A DNA stretch of 64,000 nt, taken from positions 1,488,501 to 1,552,500 of the forward strand of contig JAPDOI010000066.1 in NCBI GenBank assembly GCA_029168955.1, read 5' to 3'. The translations under genes were made by a program, and so were the position numbers. The DNA is from Aplectana chamaeleonis. Taxonomy: Eukaryota > Nematoda > Chromadorea > Rhabditida > Cosmocercidae. Below the pieces are notes generated by a model. The model was given only the letters and a program-made list of their open reading frames with translations, was not told where the DNA came from and ran no database searches. Shown in pieces: positions 21,741-34,712 of the stretch; position 1 is the first letter of the stretch, and the number at the start of each line of letters is the position of its first letter.

Positions 21741-22332
21741 TTCCACGTTCACCATACGACGGCGAACCAGAACGTAAAATGATACGGAGAATAATTCTAG
21801 TCGATTGATGGCCGCCAATGTCAATAATTATTCAAGCAAAATGATTAATTAATTAGTTTAACAATGAACGCACAACGCGAATCGACGATAAGAAGATTAC
21901 GGAAATGTGATGTTTTGAAAGGGAAAAGAACAACCATATGGAGTCACATGCCACTGTTATGACCGATTATGGCGAGTTACCATTTGATACGACTAGCGGT
22001 GAGCTTCTTGATAATTGTGAGGAAACCGACTCGTCACTAGAGTAAAGTCAAATGCACTGGAAAAAATATGAGAGGCAGTAGTGGTGACAATGGGAGTCGC
22101 TTCCGCGTTATTCGAAAAAAATTCTACATACAATGGGGAAGTGAATTCAATAATGTGTGTTGGCAAAGTGCAGAAGGACTTTGGAACTTCAACTTTATCG
22201 ATTTATGATAGTGCACCATTACAAAAGCCAGTTCCACTCTAATCGTTATCCCTCCCAAACGTGTGCGAGCTGAACATTAGTGGATCCGTACGGTGTCTTA
22301 CCTCTTCCTTTCAGATTTTCGGAAGCATCTGA
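21741..22332. other. No gene seen
   Basis: Spacer between the CR1 fragment and the next foldback. No motif or repeat boundary recognised. Confidence 0.5.
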
Positions 22333-23210
22333 GGCCCCTGTGAGACTTCGTCGAAAAACCTGCTGAGTCCGACTGAGTCCGAATGAGACCGGGGCGGAAA
22401 AACCGTCCTCGACCGTCTGCAACCTCCTAGGTCCGGTTGCCCCCAGCGCCAACCAGTTCCTCTGCGAAACAAGCAATCGATAGTCTAGTGACGACTATCA
22501 CCTTAGCTGTGAATCGGAACGTGTTTGGTGGCTAATTTTTCTTGTTATCAACATGTCTTTGTCTTCAACTCGTAAACCATTTTTAAGAATCATCATTGGA
22601 CAGATTAATCTTTTTTGCATGAAATGAACCTGATTTCCGTATCAGGCAGCAGTAGGTGGGGCAGAGCACCAACGACGAGAGTCGGGATACGGCGGGACTC
22701 GGCAGGACGCAGTCGGCCGAAGAAAATGCACCCAAATCACGTGAGAAACTCCTGTATCGACCGGATGGGGTGAGGATGATTTTGGTTGGGACGCAGTGGG
22801 ACTCAGTCGGTGCACTGGCCCGCCCTTGTACGCATGAGAACCATCATTATCGACCGGGGGGGGGGATTGCGGTGAGCACCAGGGGCCGGATGCATCAACG
22901 CGCCGTGTTGGGGTAGGGGGAGGGCAGACGGCATCATTGAAGATCGTAGTGCGAGGGCAGTAGATCATCTAATCAATCGTGCCCCAGCTGCCCCAGCATC
23001 CGAGCTGGGGCACGATTGATTTGGTGATTTAAATAGTTCTTCAAGGGCGTAGACTGCCCTGCCTCTGCCCCAAACCGGCCCAATGATGCCTTCATCCCCA
23101 GACGGTCGCAGTCGGAGTCAATGGGTTGATTGTTTTGGGCCCGTCTCCCACGAATTCGGTGCGTATCGACCCGGTAGGACTCGGAAGATCCCCCGACTAT
23201 GACGGAGGCC
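22333..23210. mobile_element. Foldback element family F5, copy 1
   Basis: The left end GGCCCCTGTGAGACTTCGTC and the right end, reverse complement GGCCTCCGTCATAGTCGG, match the ends of 49065-49782. Interior phrases GAGTCCGACTGAGTCCG and CGGTCGATACGCACCGAA are shared with that copy in order. Flanks are TGA and TAA. A perfect 18-bp stem with a 13-nt loop (22972-23020, ATCAATCGTGCCCCAGCT) lies inside. Confidence 0.65.
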
Positions 23211-23800
23211 TAATAGTATGATCTGTAAAAGCCCCATCGACCCGTCATCAAAGCCGACTGAAAGAGCTGAAATCTGTAGCTTGAAAGCTTCCACCTGAGA
23301 AAGGTAGTAGCAATGAAGCTGAAACGGTGCCCACGAAATTAGTCTCCGGAATGTTGAATGAAACGGGGTAACAGAGGACGCCTGTTGCAAAGGGTCTGAC
23401 CATCTGATTGGAATTGACAGATTTCTGACTACAGAAACCAACTCATACGCATTCCTATGCTGCTGAATGACACTGATCACAACTTGGAGGGAGAAGTCGG
23501 CAGGATGTATGGAGCAGCACGGGCAACATACGCACTGAGCGGTGGTTGCAATGCATATTTAGAGACAAAGGAATGCTCTCTAAAAGCTATCTGAATGAGA
23601 CTGCCCACGTGGTCTGAGCGTGTGTCTAGCGGGCGTCGAAAAGGCTTTTTTCCGAACATTTAGGTCGGCTAGCTGGAACATTAGACGAGCAGTGAATAAT
23701 ATTCTTGTTAGCTATTTACAGGCATTGAAAGGCTAGTTCCGAAAAGCCTCAGTTAGGAGCGCTCGACACGAACGCGGGCAGTCCCTCGCGGACAGACTTA

Positions 23801-24857
23801 ACAAGGGAACCACAATAAGTTATAGTACCCATTCTGAATGAAATGTACTTTTCTAGAATCCATTTTTGAACGAAAAGTCCGAATATACCCATCACAGCTG
23901 CCTAGACCCCCTCTGAAAGAAGTTATGAGTGTTTCTGAAGCATCGCGGCGAGATAAGGGAATTTCTAGGGTGTTTTTGAATAAAAACGTATGAAAGGGTA
24001 ATCTGGGGTGCTAAACACGAATCTGGGGTTTTCTTGTCGAATTTTTAGGGTTTACTGTAGGTCACGGTAGGTAACATGTCATTTAGGTGGCAAAACCTAC
24101 CTCAATTTTCCGATAATCGACAAATGGACATCAAATTCGTCTTCAGCACCTCAAATAACCCCCACATAGAAACTTTGAGACAAGTCTGAGACTTTGACCA
24201 AACTACCGTATACCCACCGTAATCTACCGTGAGCTGTCAAAAATCGATAAACTGACATCAGATTCGTGTTGAGCACCCCGAATAACCCCTAGAAGAATGA
24301 TTTCAGTCTTAGCTGGGACATTCGGGAAATCGTCAAAAACGATTTCGCCTTCAATTTTTTGTGCCGGTGGGAAACTTTGAACAAATTTAGTCGAAAACTT
24401 TTGAAAAACGACAAATGGAGTTCAGATTCGTGATCAGCACCCCAAATAACCCCCAGGGCGAAATTTAAGTCAAATCTGAAATATTTTTCAAAAACGCTCC
24501 GAGAGCCCTCTAATTGGTATAAATATAAGCTCAACCGAAAATCCGTTCAAGGCCAGAACGCTATCAGTCTGCGCAAAGTTTTGAAAATGTTCCTACCTCC
24601 AAACTTCGTCAAGGGGGTAGCTTTGGGCGCTGAACGCTATTATGAGGTCCGTTTCCAGGTTTTTTTTTCAAAATTAATGCGCTTTTTGGAGGGTACCATA
24701 GGTACGTGAATCAGAGAAAAAGCGCCTATAACTTTTTACAGAGTAGGTCTGGGCAGCTGGTATGGGCATATTCAGACTTCTCGTCCGAAAATGGTTCTAG
24801 AAAAGTGCATTGCATTTGGAATGGTTACTATGACTTATATGTAGTAGTTCCCTTGTA
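23801..24857. mobile_element. Foldback element, 1.06 kb, with internal repeats
   Basis: Arms at 23801-23945 and 24690-24857 are inverted copies (ACAAGGGAAC, ATGAAATGTACTTTTCTAGA, CGTCCGAAAAT, CAGCTGCC-AGAC). The interior repeats the theme GACAAATGGAGTTCAGATTC, GTG-TGAGCACC, CCAAATAACCCCCA about four times. A dispersed piece of the right arm (GAGGTCC, GTTTTGGAGGGTAC) recurs at 26390-26500. Confidence 0.75.
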
Positions 24858-27254
24858 AGTTACAAACTTGCAGTGGCGCCAAATCATCTGCTCAAAATTT
24901 CAAGATTTGATCGTGCCGAATAGTTCAAAATGATTAACGCAGCGCGAGAGGTCAATGCGTTATACGCCGTTTCAAGACGGTTTCGAGAAGGTGGACGCTT
25001 ATCTGGGGCTATTGAAGGCTGTCCCATCTTCATCTTTCACACTTTTGAGAGGTGGGGGGAGGGGGTAATGTATTGCACGTACCCGCTCCTCACTGTTCCG
25101 TGAACTGCACCAAACTTATGCGCTACGGTTCGGTTCTCGTCCCAAAATTGGGTTGCGACCCATTGCTGGCTTCTCCTTATAAGTAGCTCTCTCGCACTGT
25201 GGTGGCGATCCCGGAAGTTGCGCCGTAAACGTTTGATTTTGTAAGAGAGGTTCCTATCCATATGTGGCGAATCGGTGGATATTTCCGCCGAGTTCGGCTT
25301 CATAATGACGTCAGTCCCTTGAAAGCAAGCCGACAAATTCCCTACCTAGTTTACACGACCTGTACTAGTTGTCCGAGCAAGCTGTATACCGTAATAGAGA
25401 TACAACCACAACAATACCACTTACTGGCATGGGAAGCCTGATGCCATTAACTTGCACTTCTCTGTATCAATCAATGCGCATTGTTGCGAATCGGTGGTTT
25501 CCTCCCCCGGTCCGACACCAGTGTTTCCGTATCAAATGGGCATCAATTACTTTTCATCCTACTGCTTTGTTTGAAGGCCGATCACACTTTTTTATTTGCT
25601 AGTCAACGTGGTTTCCGAAACTGTAATTGGCCACAATAAATCAATCAATAATGCATATTTGACACCTGATGCAACACACTTGAACTTCCCTGGACTAATC
25701 AACACAGATCCCAGCTGTATTATAGACACCTGTTCTTTGAAGGTGCTCTTCGCGAACCGGCTGCATTAAAGGTGAAGTAGTAGTGTTCCAAAGGTCAGAG
25801 GCCCTGAAACGAAGCACAGCAACGGTGAGGAAGAAAGAAGCATCACAGAGCTGCAGGATGGAAGACCACGCTTGGTCGCGGCAGGGGCGAAGACCGAGGA
25901 CTCAGACCGCGCCGCCTGAACCAGTCCGACGGCGTCTCTACCGCGCTTGTGGCATTCGTTGCGAGACCGACCGCGCACAGGTCTCCTTCAAGGAGCGATA
26001 GCATCGCGCTTCCGAGACACGCATCCCAACTGTGTTTGAGCATAGCGAAATCAATATGAAACCCTTTGCATACATGACAGAACACTGATAACATAACATA
26101 GATTGGTTTACATGGTCAGCGTAATCCAAGGAAGAAGCCGCCGCGTTACTTGGCGGGAAAATTTGCAGGCGAGAAACCGAAGAGAAAATGGCTATTGATC
26201 GTGTAATTTCGCGCCCAATCGCTAACTGATGTTTTCTAATTTGAAGACACGGGCGATACATACTACAATTGATATGTGGAGAGATTCGGAGGATCAAAGA
26301 AGATACGTAAACGATGAAGTGACTGTCATGAGAACAGGAGAAACCAGTGAAACAGATCACGTTCGATATCCAGCGAATAGGGCCAATGACCTGTTCATCG
26401 AGTATATTTTGGGTGCTGAACACAATTATGAGGTCCCTTCACAGATCCTGGATAGATTACTGAGTGTTTTGGAGGGTACGAAAGGTACAAAAAAAACTAC
26501 CTTCTTGAGCTAATAACTTCTTTGAACCATCGGCTCGGGGCCGTATACAAATTAGTTTTACAATATATAGGTGTCCAAGAGATACTAGCAATACAATTCG
26601 TTTTGGCAGATACGCTTGCCGCTCTGAACACTTGCCTAGTCAGATTTTCAAGAGTTGTTTAACGAGTCAGATATCGGCGTTCGATGTCTAAAACAAGACG
26701 CTTAAGTCAGGCAAAAAGTTAATGTAATTTTTTGTCTACCTCTCGAGTTTAGGAAGTCGAGTAGTATAATAAGAATAGGAAGAGAAGTCTTGTAGCCCAA
26801 AAAATCACCTGTGTAGAAAGGTAGTTGCCGGAGACAAATTGAAAAGAAAATGCACACCTTACCCGTGAAAAGAAGATCTGGTAAAAATAACGCTCAGAAC
26901 AGTACGGCTTTTGTGACGGAATGATATGCTAATCACATTTATTGATCAGTGTTTCCAACAATAACTGGAGGTGAATGAGTCATCGTCCGTCGAATTATTG
27001 AAGTGGAAAGTCACGAGGCTTCGTCTGATTGTTAGGGACGTTCACTCAAACCATACATCTCGCTGAGTCAAACTCCACGAGCAGTAGAAGTGGTGACAAT
27101 AATATCTCACCTTTTTTCCTTATAGCAGAACCGGACAGTGGAAGATTACTTTTCACAGCACCCTTGCACCACTGAAAAACGTTGAGGGACATTATAAGCC
27201 TCTTTTGATTGAATATTGTCTACACCGAGAACTACTGAGCTTCAAACACTTTAA
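24858..27254. other. No confirmed gene; one repeat fragment at 26390-26500
   Basis: Several open frames of 60-160 codons occur (for example minus strand 25037-25336 and 25938-26423), but none shows a domain motif or a consistent exon pattern. 26390-26500 is a piece of the foldback described at 23801. Confidence 0.4.
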
Positions 27255-28200
27255 TTACCTGACTTGACCGGCTGGCTTCCACCTCACGCGATCATTTTTT
27301 CGTCTTAGTAGCCATCAGCGTCCATTCGCCAAGGTTTTCCGCCATAATTCGAACATAGTCTCCATCTGGCACTATTCAATTTCCTGCGAAGAGAGTATCG
27401 CGCCTGAGCTGTCGCCTTGTACCGAGTGAGTTGAAATTTCCTTGTACAACATCCATCTAGAAATTTCGCCTTCGATCAGGTGGGCGTTTTCAGACAAGGT
27501 TTGGAAGCATCCTTTAGAGCGTGTTAAAAGAGACGATCTGGCGCTTGCCTATTTTTATTTCTCCAACAGACCAAGTCGGTCTTCCATCGCCGTTTGAGAA
27601 GGCGTTGGAAAACGCAGGCACCCCTCGTGTGAAGCGCTGATGTACTGCGTTTATTTCCTGGTGAAGTTTTTGTTATGACATACTCGCGGCCAGAAGTGTT
27701 CAAGCAATTCTTCAAACACTCCGCGTAATCCAACCTTTCCATCTGCATCTTCGGTGATGCCCACGTCTCCGACTCGTGCACCATGTTAGTGCACATGGGG
27801 GATAGGTAGACACGCAAATTGGCTTCCTTCGCGGTGATTGTAGACTACAAGCACTTGGTTAAAAAGCTGAATGCAGATGAAGCTTTAGCACATCGTTGCT
27901 GAATACCCGCTGCATAATTACCATTGTTCGTAAACAAACAGCCCAAATAACAGAAAGAATCCACAAAATAGATACGTTGTCCGTGCACAAGAACTCAAAT
28001 TAAAGGTATCTGAGAGACCCTCATCTGCTTGCATTTGTTGGAGCAAAGGCAAAGTTAATAGGCTTTGGCATACTTCAAGATGATGTCCACAATATTTCAC
28101 AGTTTTGCGTTGTTCTCAGCGAAAAGCACAATATCGCCGGGGTACTCCTAGAATTTCGTCAAAAGCAGAGTTTTGTTCTTAGGCCTTAATAAATACGCCG
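27255..28200 (-). pseudogene. RTE-like LINE, fragment C (end of RT domain to C-terminus)
   Basis: On the minus strand, 28200-28050 retains EYPGDIVLF-AENNAKL, the region around the catalytic DD box with Gly replacing one position (the family form would be Y-A/D-D). Then KCKQM at 28.03 kb, HESETWASPKMQMERLDYAE at 27.76 kb, and RRRNF and KWTLMATKT-like tail text to 27.27 kb. Frames change repeatedly. It is the longest but most decayed of the four family pieces. Confidence 0.7.
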
Positions 28201-29097
28201 GCGAAATGAAAACGTCCGCGATCGCATTGCCGCAGTTTTCCGTGTTGATTCAGTGGTTTGGTGTGCACGCCATTTTGCAGACGAGAGAATTGGAGCGCTT
28301 CCAAAACAATGTTTCATCGGAGTTTTCTTCCCCCTCCGTACAAATATTGCAGACAGTTACTCTTACTCTTCTTCTAACTGTGAAGCTGCTCATGCTATTT
28401 GTATGGTGATTCGACAAATTTGAGTTTTTAGAATGCTGTCGCGACACTTCACGGCTTTTCAAACGTTCATCTTTCGCGCCTTCTTCAATGGCCACCCGTA
28501 AGCGAAAGAGTACTATCAACGATCAATTTTGGGTCCGATTGGCACGACCGCACCTGTCTCCTACTGCTGCTCCGACCCCTCCAGCTCGTCTATTTTTGTC
28601 CCCCTACATCCAAGTACCCTTATTGTTGTAAGAAATAAGCGTATATAAACTTCATTCTTCTACATTCAGCTACCGTTTCGTCAAATGCATCAACACAATG
28701 AAGGTGTTCAATTCCGGTAATTGTCTGGTTATTTCCTCAGCTTTCCGCCGGTGTATAACTAGGGCCTTGTTGCTTGTTCTAATGAATCTTTGACTTTACC
28801 TGTTTGAGCTCAAAAGCGTTTTTCAGTGTTCTTTTTGTTTGGAAAGTACTTCTTTTGTGCTTGCTGTAGCTGACTTTGATGGTTCAGTAATTTTCGATTT
28901 TTTAATAAAGATTAAGTATTATTCTCACGTTGACATGTTGAAATCCAGTACTGCCCTCATGGTCTTCACACTCTACCTCCGTTTTCGCTCAGCTGAATGC
29001 GTTCACGCATGCAAGCCTTGTAAACATAGAGCGCTGAGACCTTACTAGGAATGCTTTTCTGGATCATTCATCCGTTTCCAACAAAATATATTCTAAC
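28201..29097. other. No confirmed gene
   Basis: A TATATAA at 28641-28647 lies about 60 bp before an ATG with a nearby GTAATT donor (28699-28720). I could not link this to further exons, so it stays a remark. Confidence 0.3.
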
Positions 29098-29836
29098 TAC
29101 TCAGGGAGTCGGGGGTCCGATTCGGCCACGATAGGCTTTCTAGTCGGGTACCTAGTCGAGTTGAAACGACTTTTGGAGCAGCACGTGCTGCTCCGAGGAG
29201 CACGTGACCTATTCGTCAGGACTACGTGGCGCAGAGAGAAAAAACACATTGCCGCACCCCATTTCCCACGCGGCAGCACGTGGCCTGTTCGAGAGGACTG
29301 CGTGGCGCTGAAGGCGGGTCTCCCCCAACAAGGATACGGTCCAAGTCACGGCCCCGCAGCAGGGGATCAACCCCACAGTAGTCCGCGACAGAGACATCAC
29401 CCTCGCCACGGTCGACAGAGAGGGACCTCCCCTCGCTGAGTACCGTGGGGGAGACCCCTTAACGATTCAAAAACAATCCAGAAAGTGACTCGTGGTCCCC
29501 TTCCAGGATCAGCCCCGAAAGGAGGACTCTCTCCGGGATCGTGTCCCTTATATACGTGCTGTTCGGCTGATATGCGCCGGGTCAGTTCTGAAGCGATCGA
29601 CCAACGTGTTCAATCATGGGTATTATGGCTCGTTCGTCGCAAAAACTCATCGTAGTCGAATCAAAAGCGCATCGTGGCCAAGTGAAACGGCTATGATTGG
29701 CGGCACGTGTTTATCACTTGGTTGACGATTAGGCCACGTGGCGCACGGAAAGTACGTGGCCGTATCGTCGTCCAACTGCTTAGTAGTCGAATTGAAAGCC
29801 TATCGTGGCCAAATAGGACCCCCGACTCTCTGAGTA
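29098..29836. mobile_element. Foldback element with CACGTGG-rich centre
   Basis: TACTCAGGGAGTCGGGGGTC at the left pairs with GACCCCCGACTCTCTGAGTA at the right, followed inward by GGCCACGATAGGCTTTC on both sides. The interior contains many CACGTGG/CACGTGC words and smaller hairpins (GTCTCCCCCAAC with GTGGGGGAGAC). Confidence 0.8.
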
Positions 29837-31632
29837 TGTGTTTATCTCAGAGTAGTCCCAAACACAGGTTTGTAGCTACCACGGATATATCCAAACCCGA
29901 TTAAGGAGGGGTTTTCTCCGTTGGGCGAAAAGACAAGGTCATTTTTCCACAAGGCAATTTTTAGAGCGTTCACCTTTTTAGGCGATGGGGGGGGGTAATT
30001 CAGTGACCTGTATACAAATCTGAGGTCCGTTTTTTTCTAAATTTTGAGACCTGAGGTTGATATAATATACCTGAGCTGAGCAACACAACTTTTGTAACTA
30101 CATGCGGCATTTTATATGTCTTTCTGACCTTTGCTGCCTTTCTGGAAGTTAATCGTGTGTTTGAGGAGAAGTCTTATTTTTCAGGCTCTTATGAGTGCGA
30201 CGAATCCGAAACGTTAGTCTCATTAATAGTTACTATCTTGAAAACGGCATTATTAAAACTTTTCCACCTATTTAATCTTTTCTGCAACTACTCAATAAAT
30301 TGTTTCTGATAATACAGCCTTCTTTTTACTGAAGAGACCCGGGAAGACTGCCCCAATAAAGTTCGTCTAAAGAAAGGATCGAAACAAACTGTATTGCCGA
30401 ACAACATAGTGACAAATAACCTTTCCCCCATTTCGGACTTTGAAGTTATCACGTCTTTAAAAAATCTCGATACACTCATATTACCTAAAAATAAGGATCT
30501 AATTAAGCAACGTCAATACTGCTAGTGGAGTGAACCTCTTGAGCAAAACTGGATTACTGTGACGGCAGCCTTTAAATGAGTAGGGTGTGAAGATTTTCTA
30601 GGTTGAACCACGAAAGGTAAAGATTGGGGTTCGTAGAAGCACATGAACCTATCACAGCTACTTGTGTGCAAGTCACTGAACACAAATTTGGAATTCTTCG
30701 CGTGCACTTAAGTAGTTATGAACACGCCTGCGCTAAAGTTACAGTATTCACCCTCGGAGGCGATTACCTGCACACTCAGTTATGCAATAGCTTTGGCTGG
30801 ATATCACGGGGCGCCTCGATCTGCTGCCACTCTACATCTCAACACCGCATCTGATTTAGTATTAAACACATTCATTACTCGGCATTGTTTTGATAGCATC
30901 GACAGCGAATAACGCCGGACAAGTGTCTCGACGAGCGCAACCAGCCAGCCGTCAGTCATCCTTTCAAAATGGAACAGCAGATATGAACGTGTATGCGAAA
31001 GAAACAGCTTATTGCAAGGGTTCGAATCAGGACTAAGCACATGGCACAGGTCGGCAGTTAGCTACAAAGGACACATCACATTATCACCTTGCGAAGCGCT
31101 GCGACCCGGCCCTTAAAAAGTGACCCTTCCCTGCCATCGTGGCCAAAAAGAACCCTTCTTCTTGTCTAAAATGGGAAACACATCCAAGCCAGCCGAACGA
31201 TCCCTCGGGGTGACTCATATATTTCAAGGATCCTGAACAATATTGAACAACTTCCTCGGCCTACACATGCATATATTCTTGAGAATACCAGCTTATCTCT
31301 TTCTAACTGGCCATGACACAGACACATAGAAAAAAACAGATGGTCAAAAGTAGAGAATATGTCCGAAGGTGAATAAAGCAGTTCAAAGCCGGGTAGTCGT
31401 CAATCAGGATCGTGAGGACTTTTCAGAAGATGGAGAACAAGGCAATGTTTGGACGGAAACCTTTCATACTTGCTTATCCAACTTGTTATCGCCCGTCGCC
31501 CTCTGTCGCAGGATGAGCGCATGTATTATCCGTCGTGGCTGTCTTTTATGGAGGCGGTGATGAAGCGTGTTTCGGCGTGACTTCGTGGTAGCGCTAATCA
31601 CAGAAGCAGAGGCCATTATTCAAAATTTATTG
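29837..31632. other. No gene seen
   Basis: The block TACTGAAGAGACCCGGG followed by GTTCGTCTAAAGAAAG (30336-30380) recurs at 47224-47270, so part of the stretch is a dispersed repeat. GGGTTCGAATC at 31018-31028 resembles a B box without a tRNA-like context. Confidence 0.4.
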
Positions 31633-31957
31633 TTAAAGGCAGTGTTCACGATGAGAATCGTTTTTCGGCTTTTTCGCCTATCTTGAAGACGGTTCCATGA
31701 TGATTCCAAAGATGTTTTTGGAATCGTACAAAACCTTCTAGGAACAAAGTTATGGCCCCTCAAAATTGAGCTAAGGAAACATGCTGCCTGGCTCGCCACC
31801 CGCTCACCCCTCATTTCGAAGTGCTCGCCACCCGCTACCCCCTCGTCTTCGCTCGCAACCCGCTATGGGTATAGCGGGAGAAGAAGAGGAGGAGCGGTAT
31901 AGCGGGTCGCGAGCTGTTTGCTAGCGAATCGCCCGCAGAATCGCTATCGTCCTTTAA

Positions 31958-33293
31958 CCCATTCACTCCACACCTAATTTTGGGTGGCTGGACGTTCGGC
32001 CCGCGTGCAATATTGCGTCACCGTATACAGTGTCCCACCGGTGGGCCACTTTTGCTCGAATGGCACGCCACCAAAAAATCGATTCTGGTTTTTTTTGCTT
32101 ATTTTACGACTGTCGACGTCAAAATCATGATGCCAAAGTTTTAGCTTCCATAACTCTTTCCTTCCAGAGAAATGGCCTCCTAAACTTTCAACTGTGTAGA
32201 TAAGACCATCTACAAAATCACGTGAGTTCGTTGAAATCTAGCGGTTTGAAACATTAAATAACGTAGATTTCCATGATAGACATTCTTCTGTTCTTCAATT
32301 GACAGGAAATGCTTAGTGAAATGATATTTTGTCAGATTTGCACTAATTTTGCTTTAGCTACTCCCTCGCTCTTGCGGTCTATCGCATTCCGACGCGAGTT
32401 TTTTTTGTAGTAAACATTTTTAGCATTCTTTTTGACATCTAGACGTAGAAAATACTCCTCAACTTTAATATTGACTTTTGATGCTGATGGAAATGACTTT
32501 TTTTTAGATCTTCGCCATTTTTTCTCGGCCACACCCTCAACCCTCCGGTTCGGCGCCTTCTAGGAAGAGATTTTTTGTGAAAAGCATATGTGTTTTTTGC
32601 ATTCAAACGTATAAAATAGTCCTATTATTACAAATTGACTAGGAATGATTAGTGTAATTACCGTTTTATAGGTTTTCACTCGTTTTCTGCTCTTGCACGT
32701 CCCCATTTTTCTCGTCCGCTCCTCTCCAAGGTAGTTTTCACCGAAGTTTGAGCCCCGGCCTACGATGGTACACCAACCGTAACCAAGCAGGACTTTCAGA
32801 AAAGGCCATAATGATCTCAACATTAGTGATCTTTGCATAAAATAAATTATGTGAACAAAATACGGGCGAAAGAAAAGCCGATTCTCTACGCCGGAACGGT
32901 GTGCAGTATCAGTAATCATACTTCTGTGATATTTATAAATAGTGCTATACGATCTGACCACTCTGAGAAGTAAGGATTGTTCCCCGAGTAATGGGAAAAA
33001 GATAAAATTCTCCATTAAGTGCTTGTAAAAATGCGATCTGTGCGCATAATTGCGGTTTTCGACCTTGCTGCATTCGAAGGGTCAGATATATTGTAGTGGT
33101 GAAGCTGCCAGCGGACCACGAAGTTTGTAGTCGACTCTAGAATAGGTAAATACATTGACCATAAATAGGTTTAGAAACTCCTTCACGTGGTGGAGAAAAA
33201 GATTTTCGAAAAGAGTGTCCCACCGGTGGGACACGCGGTCCGAAGTGGTGGTCAACGCGTGTCCCACCGGTGGGACACGCGGTCGTGAATGGG
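31958..33293. mobile_element. piggyBac-like TTAA element, family B, copy 1
   Basis: The ends CCCATTCACTCC and CGTGAATGGG are flanked by TTAA at 31954-31957 and 33294-33297. TTAA followed by CCC is the signature of piggyBac-type ends. The palindrome GTGTCCCACCGGTGGGACAC stands near both ends: one imperfect copy at 32029-32050 and two perfect copies at 33215-33234 and 33258-33279. I see no transposase; the middle is AT-rich. A second copy is at 43166-43789. Confidence 0.8.
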
Positions 33294-33589
33294 TTAAAGT
33301 GTTTCGCAACATTTCCCGAATTTTCTCCTACATCCTGCCATTCTCATCATCTTCCTGTTCCTGTTTTTCGCTTGATTTGTTTTTGCAATACTTTGGAGCT
33401 CAAACTCGATGTAGACATATTTTCAACGCGCCGAATTTTTTGTGCCAACTTTCAACAGGCAACAAAGTGTAAGCGCGATCCCTACCAATTTTATTTAGGA
33501 TTGCTATCAGTTTGAGAATTTACCCTTTTCTATTTGAAAATCCACCTCTCGGGCCTTCAACGCTCCCGATTTGGATGGGGAACCCCAAT

Positions 33590-33900
33590 TCGGTACAGAC
33601 GATTATAAATTGCCACCAGCACAAAATGCTCACGGTAAACAAAACTGGTGATACCCAATTGATAAAGGTTAGGGTATAAAAGAGATGGAGAGCGGTGTGT
33701 CTTCATTCGCGCACCGTCCTCCTTCAGGGGCCACTAGTTGAGGCTCTACACGGACTATAATGTAGGGAAACAGCACGAAAGGTTTTCAAAATGTCACGGT
33801 ATCAGGCAGTAAACATGGAAAACCCTTGAAAGAAAAACCATTACACTTCCGTGAGCATTTTGTGCCGGTAGCAAATTATAAACTTGTATTCGGCACTTAG
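33590..33900. mobile_element. Foldback with 50-bp arms
   Basis: TATAAATTGCCACCAGCACA and AAATGCTCACGG at the left pair with CCGTGAGCATTTTGTGCC and GCAAATTATAAACTTG at the right. The 210-bp loop contains nothing recognised. Confidence 0.7.
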
Positions 33901-34602
33901 CTCCTGGTGAGCTCAAAAAATAGGCGCGCCCTGGTTGTTCTACAACGAAGTAGAGTCATATTTCACATGCTGTGGCCCTGAGCTCCATAACCCTGGGAAG
34001 CTCGGGGTACGATCTGCACCCACGTTATAATTGATGAAAGCCCTGAAATTAGCAAAGACAATAACGCGCTCCGCGACTTATTTGCAAATGTGATAGCCGA
34101 AGATCCCGGGTGCTGGAATCCGTTCTGCGAAAGGAGGGCTATGTAGATCGCAAGGCTTTTCAATATCATCAAATGAAAATCGTAAACGTGATTAACATAT
34201 ATCTATATTTTTTGAGAGGCATGGAAACTCCAATAACACTCAGTGCTCGTCAAGTGCCTCGAAGCAGTCCCCAACTCCAGCGATGAAAGTGGACAAACTA
34301 GAAAACCGGGCAGTTCTATCATTGGCTGGATAATTTCAATATTCGATCGATATGAGCACCATAGTTAAAAGCGATTTAAGAAATTGTGGTCTCGTTAATG
34401 AGAAGTATTGCGTCTATTTGTTATGATTTCTATGTGGAAGCACGTGAAGTCCTGAGAATTTGTTAATTATTCCGAAACTGACTGTAAAAAATCTGTAATA
34501 ATTCTTGACAGTCCTGGCCCTCTGGGTCTTTTAAACATATGTGCTGTTACACTGAAAATAACCGGTGCCATCGCAGCAGAGGCGGGCACTATGATATCGT
34601 AG

Positions 34603-34712
34603 TTGACCACGCCCATTTTTCCATGCCGCAACGACTCTCCTGATTTTGAAATGGGAGCAAAACGCTGAGTTGGTGTTTTGTATGTGCGGCACGGGAAAAT
34701 GGGCGTGGCCAA
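34603..34712. mobile_element. Hairpin MITE family M7, copy 2
   Basis: TTGACCACGCCCATTTTTCC at the left pairs with GGGAAAATGGGCGTGGCCAA at the right; it matches 13034-13149 along its length. Confidence 0.8.

Noticed and set aside
25037..25336. Basic open frame on the minus strand, possibly a transposase piece
   Set aside because: I could not match it to a transposase motif or to element ends.
25938..26423. 161-codon open frame on the minus strand
   Set aside because: Composition is irregular, it overlaps repeat-derived sequence at its start, and no splice or family support exists.
28636..28730. TATA box plus short first exon
   Set aside because: Only one ATG and one weak donor; no following exon could be joined.
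30980..31050. tRNA or SINE suggested by GGGTTCGAATC
   Set aside because: No matching T-stem, A box or shared SINE tail.
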